The notes under the pieces: generated by a model | Database searches by the model: none | The model's input: only the letters and a program-made list of their open reading frames with translations | What the model was told of the DNA's origin: nothing | Shown here: positions 49,185 through 59,190 of the stretch, piece after piece | Layout of the letters: each line of letters begins with the position of its first letter | How positions within the stretch are numbered: position 1 is the stretch's first letter | From: Arion vulgaris | Taxonomy: Eukaryota > Mollusca > Gastropoda > Stylommatophora > Arionidae | Reading direction: 5' to 3' | Assembly: GCA_020796225.1 (NCBI GenBank) | Contig: CM036768.1 | Coordinates: 36,112,289 to 36,176,288, forward strand | Length of the DNA stretch: 64,000 nucleotides | Program-made: the position numbers and the translations under genes

Positions 49185-51000
49185 AGTTCTGAGATAGTCC
49201 TGAGATAGTTCTGAGATAGTCCTGAGATAGTTCTGAGATAGTTCTGAGATAGTCCTGAGATAGTTCTGAGATAGTTCTGAGATAGTCCTGAGATAGTCCT
49301 GAGATAGTTCTGAGATAGTCCTGAGATAGTTCTGAGATAGTCCTGAGATAGTTCTGAGATAGTTCTGAGATAGTCCTGAGATAGTTCTGAGATAGTCGTG
49401 AGATAGTTCTGAGATAGTCCTGAGATAGTTCTGAGATAGTTCTGAGATAGTCCTGAGATAGTTCTGAGATAGTCCTGAGATAGTTCTGAGATAGTTCTGA
49501 GATAGTTCTGAGATAGTCCTGAGATAGTTCTGAGATAGTCCTGAGATAGTCCTGAGATAGTTCTGAGATAGTCCTGAGATAGTTCTGAGATAGTCCTGAG
49601 ATAGTTCTGAGATAGTTCTGAGATAGTCCTGAGATAGTCCTGAGATAGTTCTGAGATAGTCCTGAGATAGTCCTTAGTCCTGAGATAGTCCTGAGATAGT
49701 CCTGAGATAGTCCTAACATGGTCCTGAGATAGTCCTGAGATAGTTCTGAGATAGTTCTGAGATAGTCCTGAGATAGTCCTGAGATAGTTCTGAGATAGTC
49801 CTGAGATAGTTCTGAGATAGTTCTGAGATAGTCCTGAGATAGTCCTGAGATAGTTCTGAGATAGTCCTGAGATAGTCCTGAGATAGTTCTGAGATAGTTC
49901 TGAGATAGTTCTGAGATAGTTCTGAGATAGTCCTGAGATAGTTCTGAGATAGTCCTGAGATAGTCCTGAGATAGTCCTGAGATAGTTCTGAGATAGTTCT
50001 GAGATAGTCCTGAGATAGTTCTGAGATAGTCCTGAGATAGTCCTGAGATAGTTCTGAGATAGTCCTGAGATAGTCCTGAGATAGTTCTGAGATAGTCCTG
50101 AGATAGTCTCTGATGGTCCTGAGATAGTCCTGAGATAGTTCTGAGATAGTTCTGAGATAGTCCTGAGATAGTTCTGAGATAGTCCTGAGATAGTTCTGAG
50201 ATAGTCCTGAGATAGTCCTGAGATAGTTCTGAGATAGTTCTGAGATAGTCCTGAGATAGTTCTGAGATAGTCCTGAGATAGTCCTGAGATAGTCCTGAGA
50301 TAGTTCTGAGATAGTTCTGAGATAGTTCTGAGATAGTCCTGAGATAGTTCTGAGATAGTTCTGAGATAGTCCTGAGATAGTTCTGAGATAGTTCTGAGAT
50401 AGTTCTGAGATAGTTCTGAGATAGTCCTGAGATAGTTCTGAGATAGTCCTGAGATAGTTCTGAGATAGTCCTGAGATAGTCCTGAGATAGTCCTGACATG
50501 GTCCTGAGATAGTCCTGAGATAGTTCTGAGATAGTTCTGAGATAGTCCTGAGATAGTCCTGAGATAGTCCTGACATGGTCCTGAGATAGTCCTGAGATAG
50601 TTCTGAGATAGTTCTGAGATAGTCCTGAGATAGTTCTGAGATAGTTCTGAGATAGTCCTGAGATAGTTCTGAGATAGTCCTGAGATAGTTCTGAGATAGT
50701 CCTGAGATAGTTCTGAGATAGTCCTGAGATAGTTCTGAGATAGTCCTGAGATAGTTCTGAGATAGTCCTGAGATAGTTCTGAGATAGTTCTAGAATAGTT
50801 CTGAGATAGTCCTGAGATAGTTCTGAGATAGTCCTGAGATAGTCCTGAGATAGTCCTAACATGGTCTGAGATAGTCCTGAGATAGTCCTGAGATAGTTCT
50901 GAGATAGTTCTGAGATAGTCCTGAGATAGTCCTGAGATAGTTCTGAGATAGTCCTGAGATAGTGTTGAGATAGTCCTAAGATAGTCCTGAGATAGTTCTA
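49185..51000. repeat. 11-bp minisatellite, ~165 copies, within SINE-6
   Basis: Unit TGAGATAGTCC alternating irregularly with TGAGATAGTTC. Rare variants (GAGACATGG-like, TCTGATGG, TAGTCGTG) mark duplicated blocks. Since 11 is not a multiple of three and the minus strand of the unit has no stop, all three minus frames stay open, giving long false proteins (SQDYLRTISGL repeats). Confidence 0.98.
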
Positions 51001-51063
51001 AGCCGTTACGGTCGAAAATTCCACTGTGGAATTGAACCAAGACCACTAGCCAAAGAAGCGAAC

Positions 51064-51671
51064 TTCTTCTTCTTCTTTACAATCGCTATTTTGATAATTA
51101 ACCACCGTTAGACGCGTTCTTATGATGAAGTCGACTGTTGTCTGGAGCTCATCTCTGGTGCCATGTAGTTTTGATGATTATACCGTTAGACGCGTTCTTA
51201 TGATGAAGTCGACTGTTGTCTGGAGCTCATCTCTGGTGCCATGTAGTTTTGATGATTATACCGTTAGAAGCGTTCTTATGATGAAGTTGACTGTTGTCTG
51301 GAGCTCATCTCTGGTGCCATGTAGTTTTGATGATTATACCGTTAGACGGGTTCTTATGATGAAGTCAACTGTTGTCTTGAGCTCATCTCTGGTGCCATGT
51401 AGTTTTGATGATTATACCGTTAGACGCGTTCTTATGATGAAGTCAACTGTTGTCTTGAGCTCATCTCTGGTGCCATGTAGTTTTGAATGTAGTGTTGGGT
51501 TGTAGGACCAGCATTCATTTCTAGGGAGGATATACAGGAGGACAGTCTTGCAGGACATGTTCTGTGGTGCCATAGAGACACAGAGGGGATGGGGATAATC
51601 GTAGCCTGTGTAGGTGTTTGTTCAGTCTGTTATGTCCGATCCTGAAACGGAAGATGATAGTCTTTCCTTCG
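51064..51671 (-). mobile_element. LINE C-terminal fragment in SINE-6, 10-bp TSD
   Basis: Flanked by AGAAGCGAAC at 51054-51063 and 51672-51681. Begins TTCTTCTTCTTT, a (GAA)n tail on the minus strand. At 51500-51670 the minus strand reads TIIFRFRIGHNRLNKHLHRL then LCLYGTTEHVLQDC, the zinc-knuckle end of an RNase H-type LINE. Confidence 0.88.
51107..51490. repeat. 78-bp tandem repeat, 5 copies, in the LINE fragment
   Basis: Unit CGTTCTTATGATGAAGTCGA, CTGTTGTCTGGAGCTCATCT, CTGGTGCCATGTAGTTTTGA, TGATTATACCGTTAGACG. Nearly identical units. Lies between the (GAA)n tail and the zinc-knuckle block. Confidence 0.97.
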
Positions 51672-51710
51672 AGAAGCGAACTCACAAACGATTGCGCAAC
51701 TGTGACTACC

Positions 51711-52137
51711 AGATGTTAAGTATAATACACACATAACATTTTACACGTCATATACCAAACTAGAAATTCCATGTAGGAGAACCCGATCAACTTTCATAGA
51801 TAGCACATATTATCATGTAGATTGTTATATTATCTTGATATGGCAACAAACGTTAAATATGTTATCGGGGAGGGCCACATAGTAAACAAACATAAACTTT
51901 TTATATTACCTCTTTTCAGAAATACTTATCTCATAAATCCTTTGTTAAGACTTGGTTATCTTTTCTTCAATATTCAACGTGTTGTTTATCTGAGCGTTGC
52001 GTCTTTACGTTATAGTAAGTAAGTTAGCAAACACCACTGTTATCACATAAAGAGATACCGCTAAAAACGAATGCTAATCTTATAAGAACGGTTTCTGGCC
52101 AACACTATGTTTTTGTCTATTGTCTGTTGCCAGGTGT
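51711..52137. other. no gene seen
   Basis: Starts with the SINE-6 flank CTACCAGATG, then AT-rich unique sequence. Confidence 0.5.
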
Positions 52138-52380
52138 AAGATGTAGCCCTAGGGGTTAGTGACTCTGTCTATTAACCCCGACGTTCTGAGTTCGAATCAC
52201 GCTGCGGACAGTTTGCTTGCAAATTGTTTCCGTTGATTTTAACAAAGGACGATGGCGCCACCCGTTCAGAAAGCAATGGCAAACTACTGAACGTATAAGT
52301 GGTGCCTAGAAAATCAACGACTTGTTTACTGTGGTTGATGGCTACGTCCTTTGGGATATGCCACGATTTTTTTTCAAGAT
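52138..52380 (+). mobile_element. SINE-7 copy, full length
   Basis: Head GTAGCCCTAGGGGTTAGTGA and B-box-like GAGTTCGAATCACGC. Body TTTCCGTTGATTTTAACAAA, GTTCAGAAAGCAATGGCAAA, CTACTGAACGTATAAGTGGT, GCCTAGAAAATCAACGACTT. Reference for the family. Confidence 0.9.
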
Positions 52381-52399
52381 GTAGTTGGTTGTCCACTCT

Positions 52400-52700
52400 T
52401 GCCGTTAAGCGTAGCGATGGGAGCTTTCTTCTTCTTCTGCGATCAACTTTGCTATGCGACTACTCCGGTATGTGTCATAAACAGGGCGGTGCGCTTGAGG
52501 TCTTCACCGGTTCCCTATAGTTTGTCTTGTAGTGTTATTTATGTTGGCCAGATCTCCAATCTCTCACTACTCAGACTAGGGCAGTCTTGCAGAATGTGCT
52601 CTGGGGACTGCTTTGGTGCTCCACAGGTGCAGGCCGCCGAGTCCCTGAGACCCATTCTGTGGAGGTGTGCTCTGAGACTGCAGTGTCCCGTTCCAAGTCT
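52400..52700 (-). mobile_element. LINE C-terminal zinc-knuckle tail
   Basis: The minus strand gives LGTGHCSLRAHLHRMGLRDS then ACTCGAPKQSPEHILQDC and LEIWPT, with TALFMTHTGVVA near the end. The Cys-x-Cys...His-x4-Cys pattern is complete. Frameshifts are few. Compare 10020-10370. Confidence 0.88.
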
Positions 52701-52862
52701 GAAGATTGATGGGAGCTTTAATTTGCGTTCTATGGCTAGATGAGTCGCCCTTGTTGTTTTATATCCGTGTTTATGTAGTGTGGTCTATATATTGTCTGTC
52801 CATCTTTTCTTGGTCTTCCCTTAGCTCTAGTACCCGATCTCTTTCTATTGTATCCTGTTATT
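52701..52862 (-). mobile_element. LINE RT 3' tail, minus strand
   Basis: The reverse complement contains GGGAAGACCAAGAAAAGATG, GCGACTCATCTAGCC and ACGCAAATTAAAGCTCCCAT, matching 58450-58570. It meets the plus-strand LINE at 52863 head to head. Confidence 0.8.
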
Positions 52863-53510
52863 GGTGGTTGGTTGTTACTATGTTACCAGTGTCAATCATG
52901 GTCAATAACAGCAGCTAATGAGCGGAAAATCATAACGACAGAGATGAGGTGTCTTAGAAGAGCTGCAGGTGTAACAATAAGAGACAAAATTAGAAATGAA
53001 GAAATCAGAAGGAGACTGGATGCAAAACCAGTCATGCAATTCAAAAAAGAAAAACAGATCAAATGGTTTGGACACCTGACAAGAATGCCCTGGTATCGCA
53101 TACCACAGAGAACCGCACCGAAAAAAATAACGAGTACAAACCAAGAGGAAGACCACGCAAAAGATGGAGCGACGGCATCAAGAACAGTCTTACGACAATG
53201 AATATCAGATTACAAAGTGCCTTTTTTCGATCCAAAAGCACTTCAGCTCGGTGCCATGGACATCGTAACCCTTCGGTTCGGTGCCACAAACACCGTAAAT
53301 CTGGAGAACCTGTGACTTTTCTGCCAGATCGCTGAATTGAACCACACTAACAGGAGCTTGTCACCCGTCGTCCAACGCGCTACAAACACGCTGGGCAGTC
53401 TGGCAAACAAAGTGCCTTAAAACAAGCACACACAAGATCACTACGTTTCTCCCCCAACACTTCTATAAAGAAGTAAATGGTGGAAGAGAAGAAGAAGAAG
53501 TCAATAAAAA
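52863..53510 (+). mobile_element. LINE RT tail, interrupted by SINE-2
   Basis: YQCQSWSITAANERKIITTE, MRCLRRAAGVTIRDKIRNEE, IKWFGHLTRMPWYRIPQR in one frame. After the SINE (53224-53406) come ACAAGCACACACAAGATCAC and GGTGGAAGAGAAGAAGAAGA, the LINE 3' end, also at 59650-59740. Confidence 0.88.
53224..53406 (-). mobile_element. SINE-2 in a LINE, 12-bp TSD
   Basis: Flanked by ACAAAGTGCCTT at 53212-53223 and 53407-53418. Body TCGGTGCCATGGACATCGTA to CGCTACAAACACGCTGGGCA. Confidence 0.93.
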
Positions 53511-53592
53511 GCCACTTTTATATTATGCTGAATATGATTATGGAAAAGTCTTCCCCAAAGATCTCAGCAAAACAGACAAGCTCACAGAGAAA

Positions 53593-53832
53593 GTCTTCGA
53601 GGCTCAGTGGTTAAGCATTTTCTTTGCGTTCTGAAGGTCATGGTTTCATATCCGGACAGCGCCGTTCTCTTCACGGAGACATTTTTTTTCCAGAGACCCC
53701 TAGGATTGTTTAAAGAGTTCGTGATTTGTGCAATACTCTTGGCAAGTGGCGTGTCACTTCTGCGGAGAGAGACCGAGCCATACGGGGTCAAACCCGGTGC
53801 AATGAAGTCAATCCGTTGGCTTGAGACCCTTA
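53593..53832 (+). mobile_element. SINE-1 copy, degraded boxes
   Basis: Head GAGGCTCAGTGGTTAAGC, then GGTTTCATATCCGG in place of the B box. Body GGCGTGTCACTTCTGCGGAG and CAATGAAGTCAATCCG. Confidence 0.82.
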
Positions 53833-53929
53833 TTATTACTTATTTTTTTACTTCATGTCATTATATTTCTTCTACGTACCAGGGACTCAAAATACGGTTA
53901 TATTGTTTTAATGTTAAACTATCGTTACT

Positions 53930-54360
53930 GCCTGTAGTAAATATTCACAAAACAGATGAGAGCACTGTACTGGTAGCAAGATAGTAAACAGAAAGAAATG
54001 TGTCACACGTAAACAACTAGTGAGATTGAGAAGGACATAGTGGTCGCCACACACTCAGAGACATACTAAGGTGGAGATTGGAGCACTTATGGACTAATAG
54101 TGGTCACACGCTGAGAGACATACTAAGGTGGAGATTGGAGCACTTATGGACTAATAGTGGTCACACGCTGAGAGACATACTAAGGTGGAGATTGGAGCAC
54201 TTATGGACTAATAGTGGTCACACGCTGAGAGACATACTAAGGTGGAGATTGGAGCACTTATGGACTAATAGTGGTCACACGCTGAGAGACATACTAAGGT
54301 GGAGATTGGAGCACTTATGGACTAATTTGTTTGATGTGCAGTGATGATGTTCCGACATGG
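53930..54360 (+). repeat. family-11 repeat with internal 57-bp array, about 5 to 6 copies
   Basis: CACTGTACTGGTAGC at the left and GTTTGATGTGCAGTGATGAT at the right match 25850-26030. In between, CACACGCTGAGAGACATACT, AAGGTGGAGATTGGAGCACT, TATGGACTAATAGTGGT is repeated about five times plus one diverged unit (54050-54325), whereas the sister copy has one. Confidence 0.92.
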
Positions 54361-54394
54361 ATAACGACTAAAATAATAACGTATGAAGTGTAAA

Positions 54395-54745
54395 CATTTA
54401 TCAACTGGTGTCTGCGCAGAATAAAGGGACTGAGATGCTACAATAGGGTCACAAATGAGGAACTTATGGAGAGAACAAGATAGATTCCAGTGAATCAAGG
54501 TTCTAAAAAAAAGACGATGGCGCTAGACACACTTTGAGAAAACCAGAGGGGAATATTACAAGGGTCCTTTCCTGGAACTCACAGGGCTCCAAAATAAAGA
54601 GACATATAAAAACATGGAGACGAGATTTTGAGGAAGAACAACAATATGAAGAAGAGCTGGAGGGAACTGCAGGAGATAGCTAGAGATAGGAAGACTTGGC
54701 ATGAGTTGTTGAGGGCCTATGCCCCAATCAGGTTAATATAGCATG
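54395..54745 (+). mobile_element. LINE RT tail, decayed
   Basis: VSAQNKGTEMLQ and CLRRIKGLRCYN-like in alternative frames, ARHTLRKPEGNITRVLSWNS, RRDFEEEQQYEEELEG and VEGLCPNQ. Same family as 29155 and 31266. Confidence 0.75.
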
Positions 54746-55204
54746 AGAGCGATATATTATCCCACAACTCAACTAAAAACTAATTTGCTGTTCCTGACGC
54801 CCACGTGCAAAGTACAAAACATGTTTCCTGTAAACAACATTGTGAAATTGAAATCACGTGTAGATCTAACAATACAAAGTTAAGTCACACACACACAACC
54901 CCATGTTAACCACATTGCAACACACATCTCTTGACCTTGGTACTTGAGTCCAAGTATACTTGTAAACGGGTTATTTAATATCAAGTACGGACAAGAATTG
55001 GGTCACGAGTGTGCCTTCTGAATTGACCACATTAAAAACCAGAACTATATGTCAAATACAAACCATAATTCTGTTGAACTATCTTATATCATTAAAATTA
55101 GTTAGTGCCGCAGCAAATTTAAGCCAATCTGGCAATAATGTAGCAACACTATAAATAGACGGGGGGGAAAACCATGAAAGCGAATATTGGATTATCCGAA
55201 ATGA
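54746..55204. other. no gene seen
   Basis: No recognised repeat. Short frames. Confidence 0.4.
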
Positions 55205-55300
55205 GTTAATTCTTATTTTTTATGTTTGTTGACCTACACGCTCTGATATAACCAAAACAAGATTCGTTCTTAGGTTGAAAGTGCGTGTCTCGGCTTAAAT
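55205..55300 (+). repeat. R14 short dispersed repeat
   Basis: TGATATAACCAAAACAAGAT then TCGTTCTTAGGTTGAAAG and GTGTCTCGGCTTAAATCC. Confidence 0.6.
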
Positions 55301-55371
55301 CCTATATATAACCAATAAACAATGAATGAAAGCAAATATCTATATAAACAGAGCCGATATTATCAATGCGG

Positions 55372-55606
55372 TACGCTCTCAATTATGTGACATGGGCACG
55401 TCTCAGACACTGGAACGAGTTCGAGAATTAGGCGTTAAGTGTGGACATGCCAGACAGTGTCATCTTCATGGTAGAGGAAAGATATAGTAATCAACTTCTC
55501 ATGGGTACGGTGAGCAAATGGACTTTGGGATGGCTGCTGCAGCGGAGGACAGAGCATGCATGGGAATGCCCAATGTGCCATGACGTCGATCGCATAACAT
55601 AACATA
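55372..55606 (+). mobile_element. dispersed repeat R12
   Basis: TACGCTCTCAATTATGTGAC, GTCTCAGACACTGGAACGAG, GGACATGCCAGACAGTGTCA to CATGACGTCGATCGCATAAC. It ends exactly where the LINE at 55605 begins. Confidence 0.82.
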
Positions 55607-56260
55607 TATGCAAACGTGTCTTCCATCATTGTCATGCTCAGCAGTAGACGACTAAGATGGCTAGGACATGCGAGAAGAATGGAAAATTGTCGCTTACAAA
55701 ACAAATGTTGTTCTGTGAGCTTTCGGAGGGAACAATACTCTAAAGCAGACCACAAGTAAAAAGTAAAGGAACCCTTTCATACCTCGTGGTATATAGGGCA
55801 ATACAGTGTTAGGCCCGTATTTTTCATTGACCGTCGATACACGATGGGTGATGTGGTCAGCATCACGCCGGCCGCCTTTACTTTCCCAGAGCATGTCGGT
55901 ACCCACTTGAGCTGGGTCGACTGAAGCTGGTCGACCTGAGAGCCGTCGCGGTCGGGAAAAATTTCATGCGCACTGCGGAGTTGAACCCAGACCACCAGCC
56001 TTGAGAAGCGAGTTCACTAACAACTACGATACCGCGGCGTCTCAAAGCAGACCACAGCTAAGATATAAAGATGAATTTTAGGCCTCAATGAGGAACTTTT
56101 ATATCTGTTCCAGGACATGGGAACAACTAACTGATGACAGAGGAAAGCAACATTGTGCAGTCTTTTGAAAAGAGACTTAGGTATGAGCTGAAAGACAAAA
56201 GAGAAAACTCGGAGGTTATCACAATAAAATAACTACCAATTGACCGCCTGTAAAGACAAA
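55605..56260 (+). mobile_element. LINE RT tail split by SINE-6
   Basis: IIVMLSSRRLRWLGHARRME before the SINE. After it come QLRYKDEFXASMRNFYICSR, TWEQLTDDRGKQHC and LRYELKDKRENSEVITIK. Then it runs into a single copy of the 40-bp segment (reverse sense) amplified at 57100-57745. Same family as 37800-38530. Confidence 0.85.
55755..56043 (-). mobile_element. SINE-6 copy, full length, 13-bp TSD
   Basis: Flanked by AAAGCAGACCACA at 55742-55754 and 56044-56056. The minus-strand head GCCGCGGTATCGTAGTTGTT and B-box-like GGGTTCAACTCCGC. 3' end with CCTATATACCACGAGG and GGGTTCCTTTAC. 289 bp. Reference copy for the nest at 48546-51710. Confidence 0.93.
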
Positions 56261-56365
56261 AAGGCCATATACATATATTATATAATATATGGAACTGTCG
56301 TTACCAGTTAGTTGTTATTTGTTAATATGTCTTGGAATAAACACCCTTATTATTTAATGTATGTT

Positions 56366-56562
56366 GGGCCCGCCTGCCCAGCGTGTTCGTAGCGCGTTGG
56401 ACTACGGGTGACTAGCCCTCTGTGAGTGCGGGTTCAATTCCGCGGGCTGGCAGAAAAGCCATAAGTTCCCCAGATTTATGGTGTTCGTGGCACCGAACCG
56501 AAGGGTTACGATGTCCATGGCACCGAGCCGAAGAGCTCAAGTACTTCTGGATCGGAGAAAAT
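56366..56562 (+). mobile_element. SINE-2 copy with intact A and B boxes
   Basis: A box TAGCGCGTTGG at 56390-56400 and B box GGTTCAATTCC at 56431-56441, 30 bp apart. Body GCTGGCAGAAAAGCC, GGTGTTCGTGGCACCG, GATGTCCATGGCACCGAGCC, ACTTCTGGATCGG. Best SINE-2 copy. Confidence 0.92.
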
Positions 56563-56670
56563 AAAATGTATGTTGGATTACACGCCCTGATATAACCAAA
56601 AAACTACTCGTTCTTAGGTGGAAAAATGCTGCCTCGGTTTTAAGAGTTCTTAATCCCTTACAGAATTGTT
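56563..56670 (+). repeat. R14 short dispersed repeat
   Basis: TGTTGGATTACACGCCCTGA, TATAACCAAAAAACTACTCG, TTCTTAGGTGG. Directly follows SINE-2. Confidence 0.55.
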
Positions 56671-56679
56671 GTTTTACAG

Positions 56680-57000
56680 AAGAATGCTGAAAATGCTATG
56701 GACAATGAAGAAAACAAATGATGAGGTTTACAAAAAAAGGGCACAAAACAAACCTGATCAAAAGAATAAGAATCATACAGACACGGTTCTTCGAGCATAT
56801 AATGCGAAGAGAAAGTTTAGAACATTTGGTGACAACAGGTAAAATTCAGGAAGGAGAGATTGTGGAAGGCATAGGGAGAATATGGTGGATGGTCTGACAT
56901 CGTGGTTCAACAAAATATCGACGTCAGGACGGATTAACTGCACCAGGGAGAGAGAGAGTTGTGGAGAGACGACATCGCCTTCGCCAGCAGACATGACACT
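56680..57000 (+). mobile_element. LINE RT tail
   Basis: FYRRMLKMLWTMKKTNDEVY, then in other frames FFEHIMRRESLEHLVTTG, GRHRENMVDGLTSWF and LWRDDIAFASRH-like codons. Same family as 150-630. Confidence 0.82.
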
Positions 57001-57079
57001 TGATTGATTTGATCCCTTACAAACTGAAAGAGACCTGGTGAGACGGTCATATTATTCAAGATCATTTCTGAAATATTTT

Positions 57080-57800
57080 TTCATTATTATATGACCTTTT
57101 TCGTCTTTACAGACAGTCAATTGGTAAGTGTTTTACTGTGACAACTTTACAGACGGTCAATTGGCAAATGTTTTACTGTGACAACTTTACAGACGGTCAA
57201 TTGCAGAGTGTTTTACTGTGACAACTTTACAGACGGTCAATTGGCAAGTGTTTTACTGTTACAACTTTACAGACGGTCAATTGGTAAGTGTTTTACTGTG
57301 ACAACTTTACAGACGGTCAATTGACAAGTGTTTTACTGTGACAACTTTACAGACGGTCAATTGGCAAGTGTTTTACTGTGACAACTTTACAGACGGTCAA
57401 TTGGCAAGTGTTTTACTGTGACAACTTTACAGACGGTCAATTGGCAAGTGTTTTACTGTGACAACTTTACAGACGGTCAATTGGCAAGTGTTTTACTGTG
57501 ACAACTTTACAGACGGTCAATTGGCAAGTGTTTTACTGTGACAACTTTACAGACGGTCAATTGGCAAGTGTTTTACTGTGACAACTTTACAGACGGTCAA
57601 TTGGCAAGTGTTTTACTGTGACAACTTTACAGACGGTCAATTGGCAAGTGTTTTACTGTGACAACTTTACAGACGGTCAATTGGCAAGTGTTTTACTGTG
57701 ACAACTTTACAGACGGTCAATTGGCAAGTGTTTTACTGTGACAACTTCTGAGTTTTCGCTTGTCTCTCTTGTCTTTCAGCTCATCCCTAAGTCTCTTTTC
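57080..57800 (-). mobile_element. LINE 3' end containing a 40-bp array
   Basis: Flanks GACCTTTTTCGTCTTTACAG (57093) and CTTCTGAGTTTTCGCTTGTC, TCTTTCAGCTCATCCCTAAG, TCTCTTTTCAAAA (57744-57803) match the LINE 3' ends at 37815-37925 and, inverted, 56165-56270. Confidence 0.85.
57100..57745. repeat. 40-bp minisatellite, about 16 copies
   Basis: Unit ACAACTTTACAGACGGTCAA then TTGGCAAGTGTTTTACTGTG. The first few units differ (GGTAAG, GCAGAG, GACAAG) and the last nine are essentially identical. Confidence 0.98.
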
Positions 57801-57803
57801 AAA

Positions 57804-58160
57804 ATATTCTGCCTTTATGCACTACATTCTTTATGATAATAAGCACTGATATAACCAAAATGACTGCTGACAGTGATAGCGCGGCAATACTTGTCCAAAT
57901 TTGGTTAGAAAACAATACGGTTGATAACGTAACCAGACGTACAGGTCAGGTGATTATGCGATTTATTTTAAGAATATTCCCCATCATGTGATAATCACGA
58001 ACATGTGAACGACATTTCATAATCAGCATCATGGGAATACAGATGATATAATATGACCTAGTTATTTTTCTGCCACAATTAAACAATAGTATTACAAAAT
58101 ACAGATGATAAAAAGTATTTTTCTACCAACACTTTGTTCTTATTCTTGTGTCGTCACACT
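57804..58160. other. no gene seen
   Basis: AT-rich. Includes GCACTGATATAACCAAAATG, an R14-like fragment, at about 57842. Confidence 0.4.
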
Positions 58161-58164
58161 ATTA

Positions 58165-58680
58165 CCGAGTTGTTGCCCAATGTCCCAACACTTTGTTACC
58201 AGTGCCAAACTTGGTCTCTGACAGCAACACACCACAGAAAGCTCACAACGTGTAAAATGAAATGCTTGAGGAAGGCAGTGGGGTCACCAGGAAAGATAGA
58301 CTACAAAATGAGGACATCAGAAGCAGAGTGGACATAACTTCATGCACCGAATACATTGAAAGACAACAAATGCAGTGGTTTGGACATTTAATGAGAATGA
58401 AATACAACCAACCACCAATAACAGCATACAATAAAAAGAGATCAGGTACTAGAGCTAGGGAAGACCAAGAAAAATATGGATAGACAATATCATGCCCACA
58501 CTACATAAACACGGATACAACACAACAAGGGCGACTCATCTAGCCCTAGAACGCAAATTGAAGCTTCCATCCCTACGCTTAACGGCAAGAGTGGACAACC
58601 AATTCCATCATCCATCTGGAGATGGACAATAGACAACACAAACTTGGAAGATTGATCACAAATAGAAAGCAAGTGTTCTA
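58165..58680 (+). mobile_element. LINE RT tail to near 3' end
   Basis: LCYQCQTWSLTATHHRKLTT, CTEYIERQQMQWFGHLMRMK, NKKRSGTRAREDQEKYG in shifting frames. Then GCGACTCATCTAGCCCTAGA and the LERKLKLPSL-like tail. Best copy for comparing 17500 and 52701. Confidence 0.85.
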
Positions 58681-58894
58681 TGTTTAAAAACCACTATTGT
58701 GGTTGGTGGTGTGACTGGTACTTGTTCGTATGCCCTTATAGTGGTCACTTGTATGAAATGAGTTAAGATAATCAACACCGGAATAGCAGCATAACATTTT
58801 CAAAAATTAATAATAAGTTATTCCACAGCGAACTTTAAATACTGGGCCGCATAACTGACGGGAACATCCTGACCTAGTTTCAGTTGGGGGCGCT

Positions 58895-59190
58895 GGAATT
58901 TATATGTTTGATAAAACACTGCACGCTTTATTTGCAATTTTACTCAATTCTGTGAGTCTATGGTTATTTATTGGTGAAAACAATTCATAATATTAATATT
59001 CCTTATTGTTAAACTTAACTTGTTGGATAATATAACTTCAATTTAGCATTTTGTGTTGATTTTAAAATGAATTCGTCTATATACAACAATACTGGAATGC
59101 GAGGTCACGTGACTAGTTGGGGTCTTATTTCCCATAATTTTTACCTGAATCCGCAGGCCCTATGAGTTTATAGTTGGCTGTGGTTATTCA
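58895..59190 (-). repeat. dispersed repeat R13
   Basis: Inverted copy of 39736-40060: AACTTAACTTGTTGGATAAT, GCATTTTGTGTTGATTTTAA, GAATGCGAGGTCACGTGACT and TTTCCCATAATTTTTACCTG. Confidence 0.75.

Larger units (their letters stand above)
48546..51710 (-). mobile_element. SINE-6 copy expanded to ~3.2 kb by nested insertions and an array
   Basis: Aligned to the uninterrupted 289-bp copy at 55755-56043, the pieces are: 3' end GGGCCCGTATTTTTCATTGA (48602); GTGGTCAACATCACGCC (49117); an 11-bp array replacing the segment around CGACCTGAGAGCC; AAGCCGTTACGGTCGAAAAT (51000) and ATTGAACCAAGACCAC; the 5' head TCACAAACGATTGCGCAACT (51682). Between pieces lie SINE-1 with SINE-2 inside it (48644-49106) and a LINE piece (51064-51671), each with a TSD. 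Confidence 0.85.

Noticed and set aside
49150..51046. Open frames of 287, 570 and 625 codons on the minus strand
   Set aside because: They come from an 11-bp unit without stops on that strand. All three frames encode the same 11-residue cycle, which is expected for a repeat whose length is not a multiple of three.
51122..51505. 127-codon repeat protein
   Set aside because: 78-bp array inside a retro-insert whose real coding strand is the other one.
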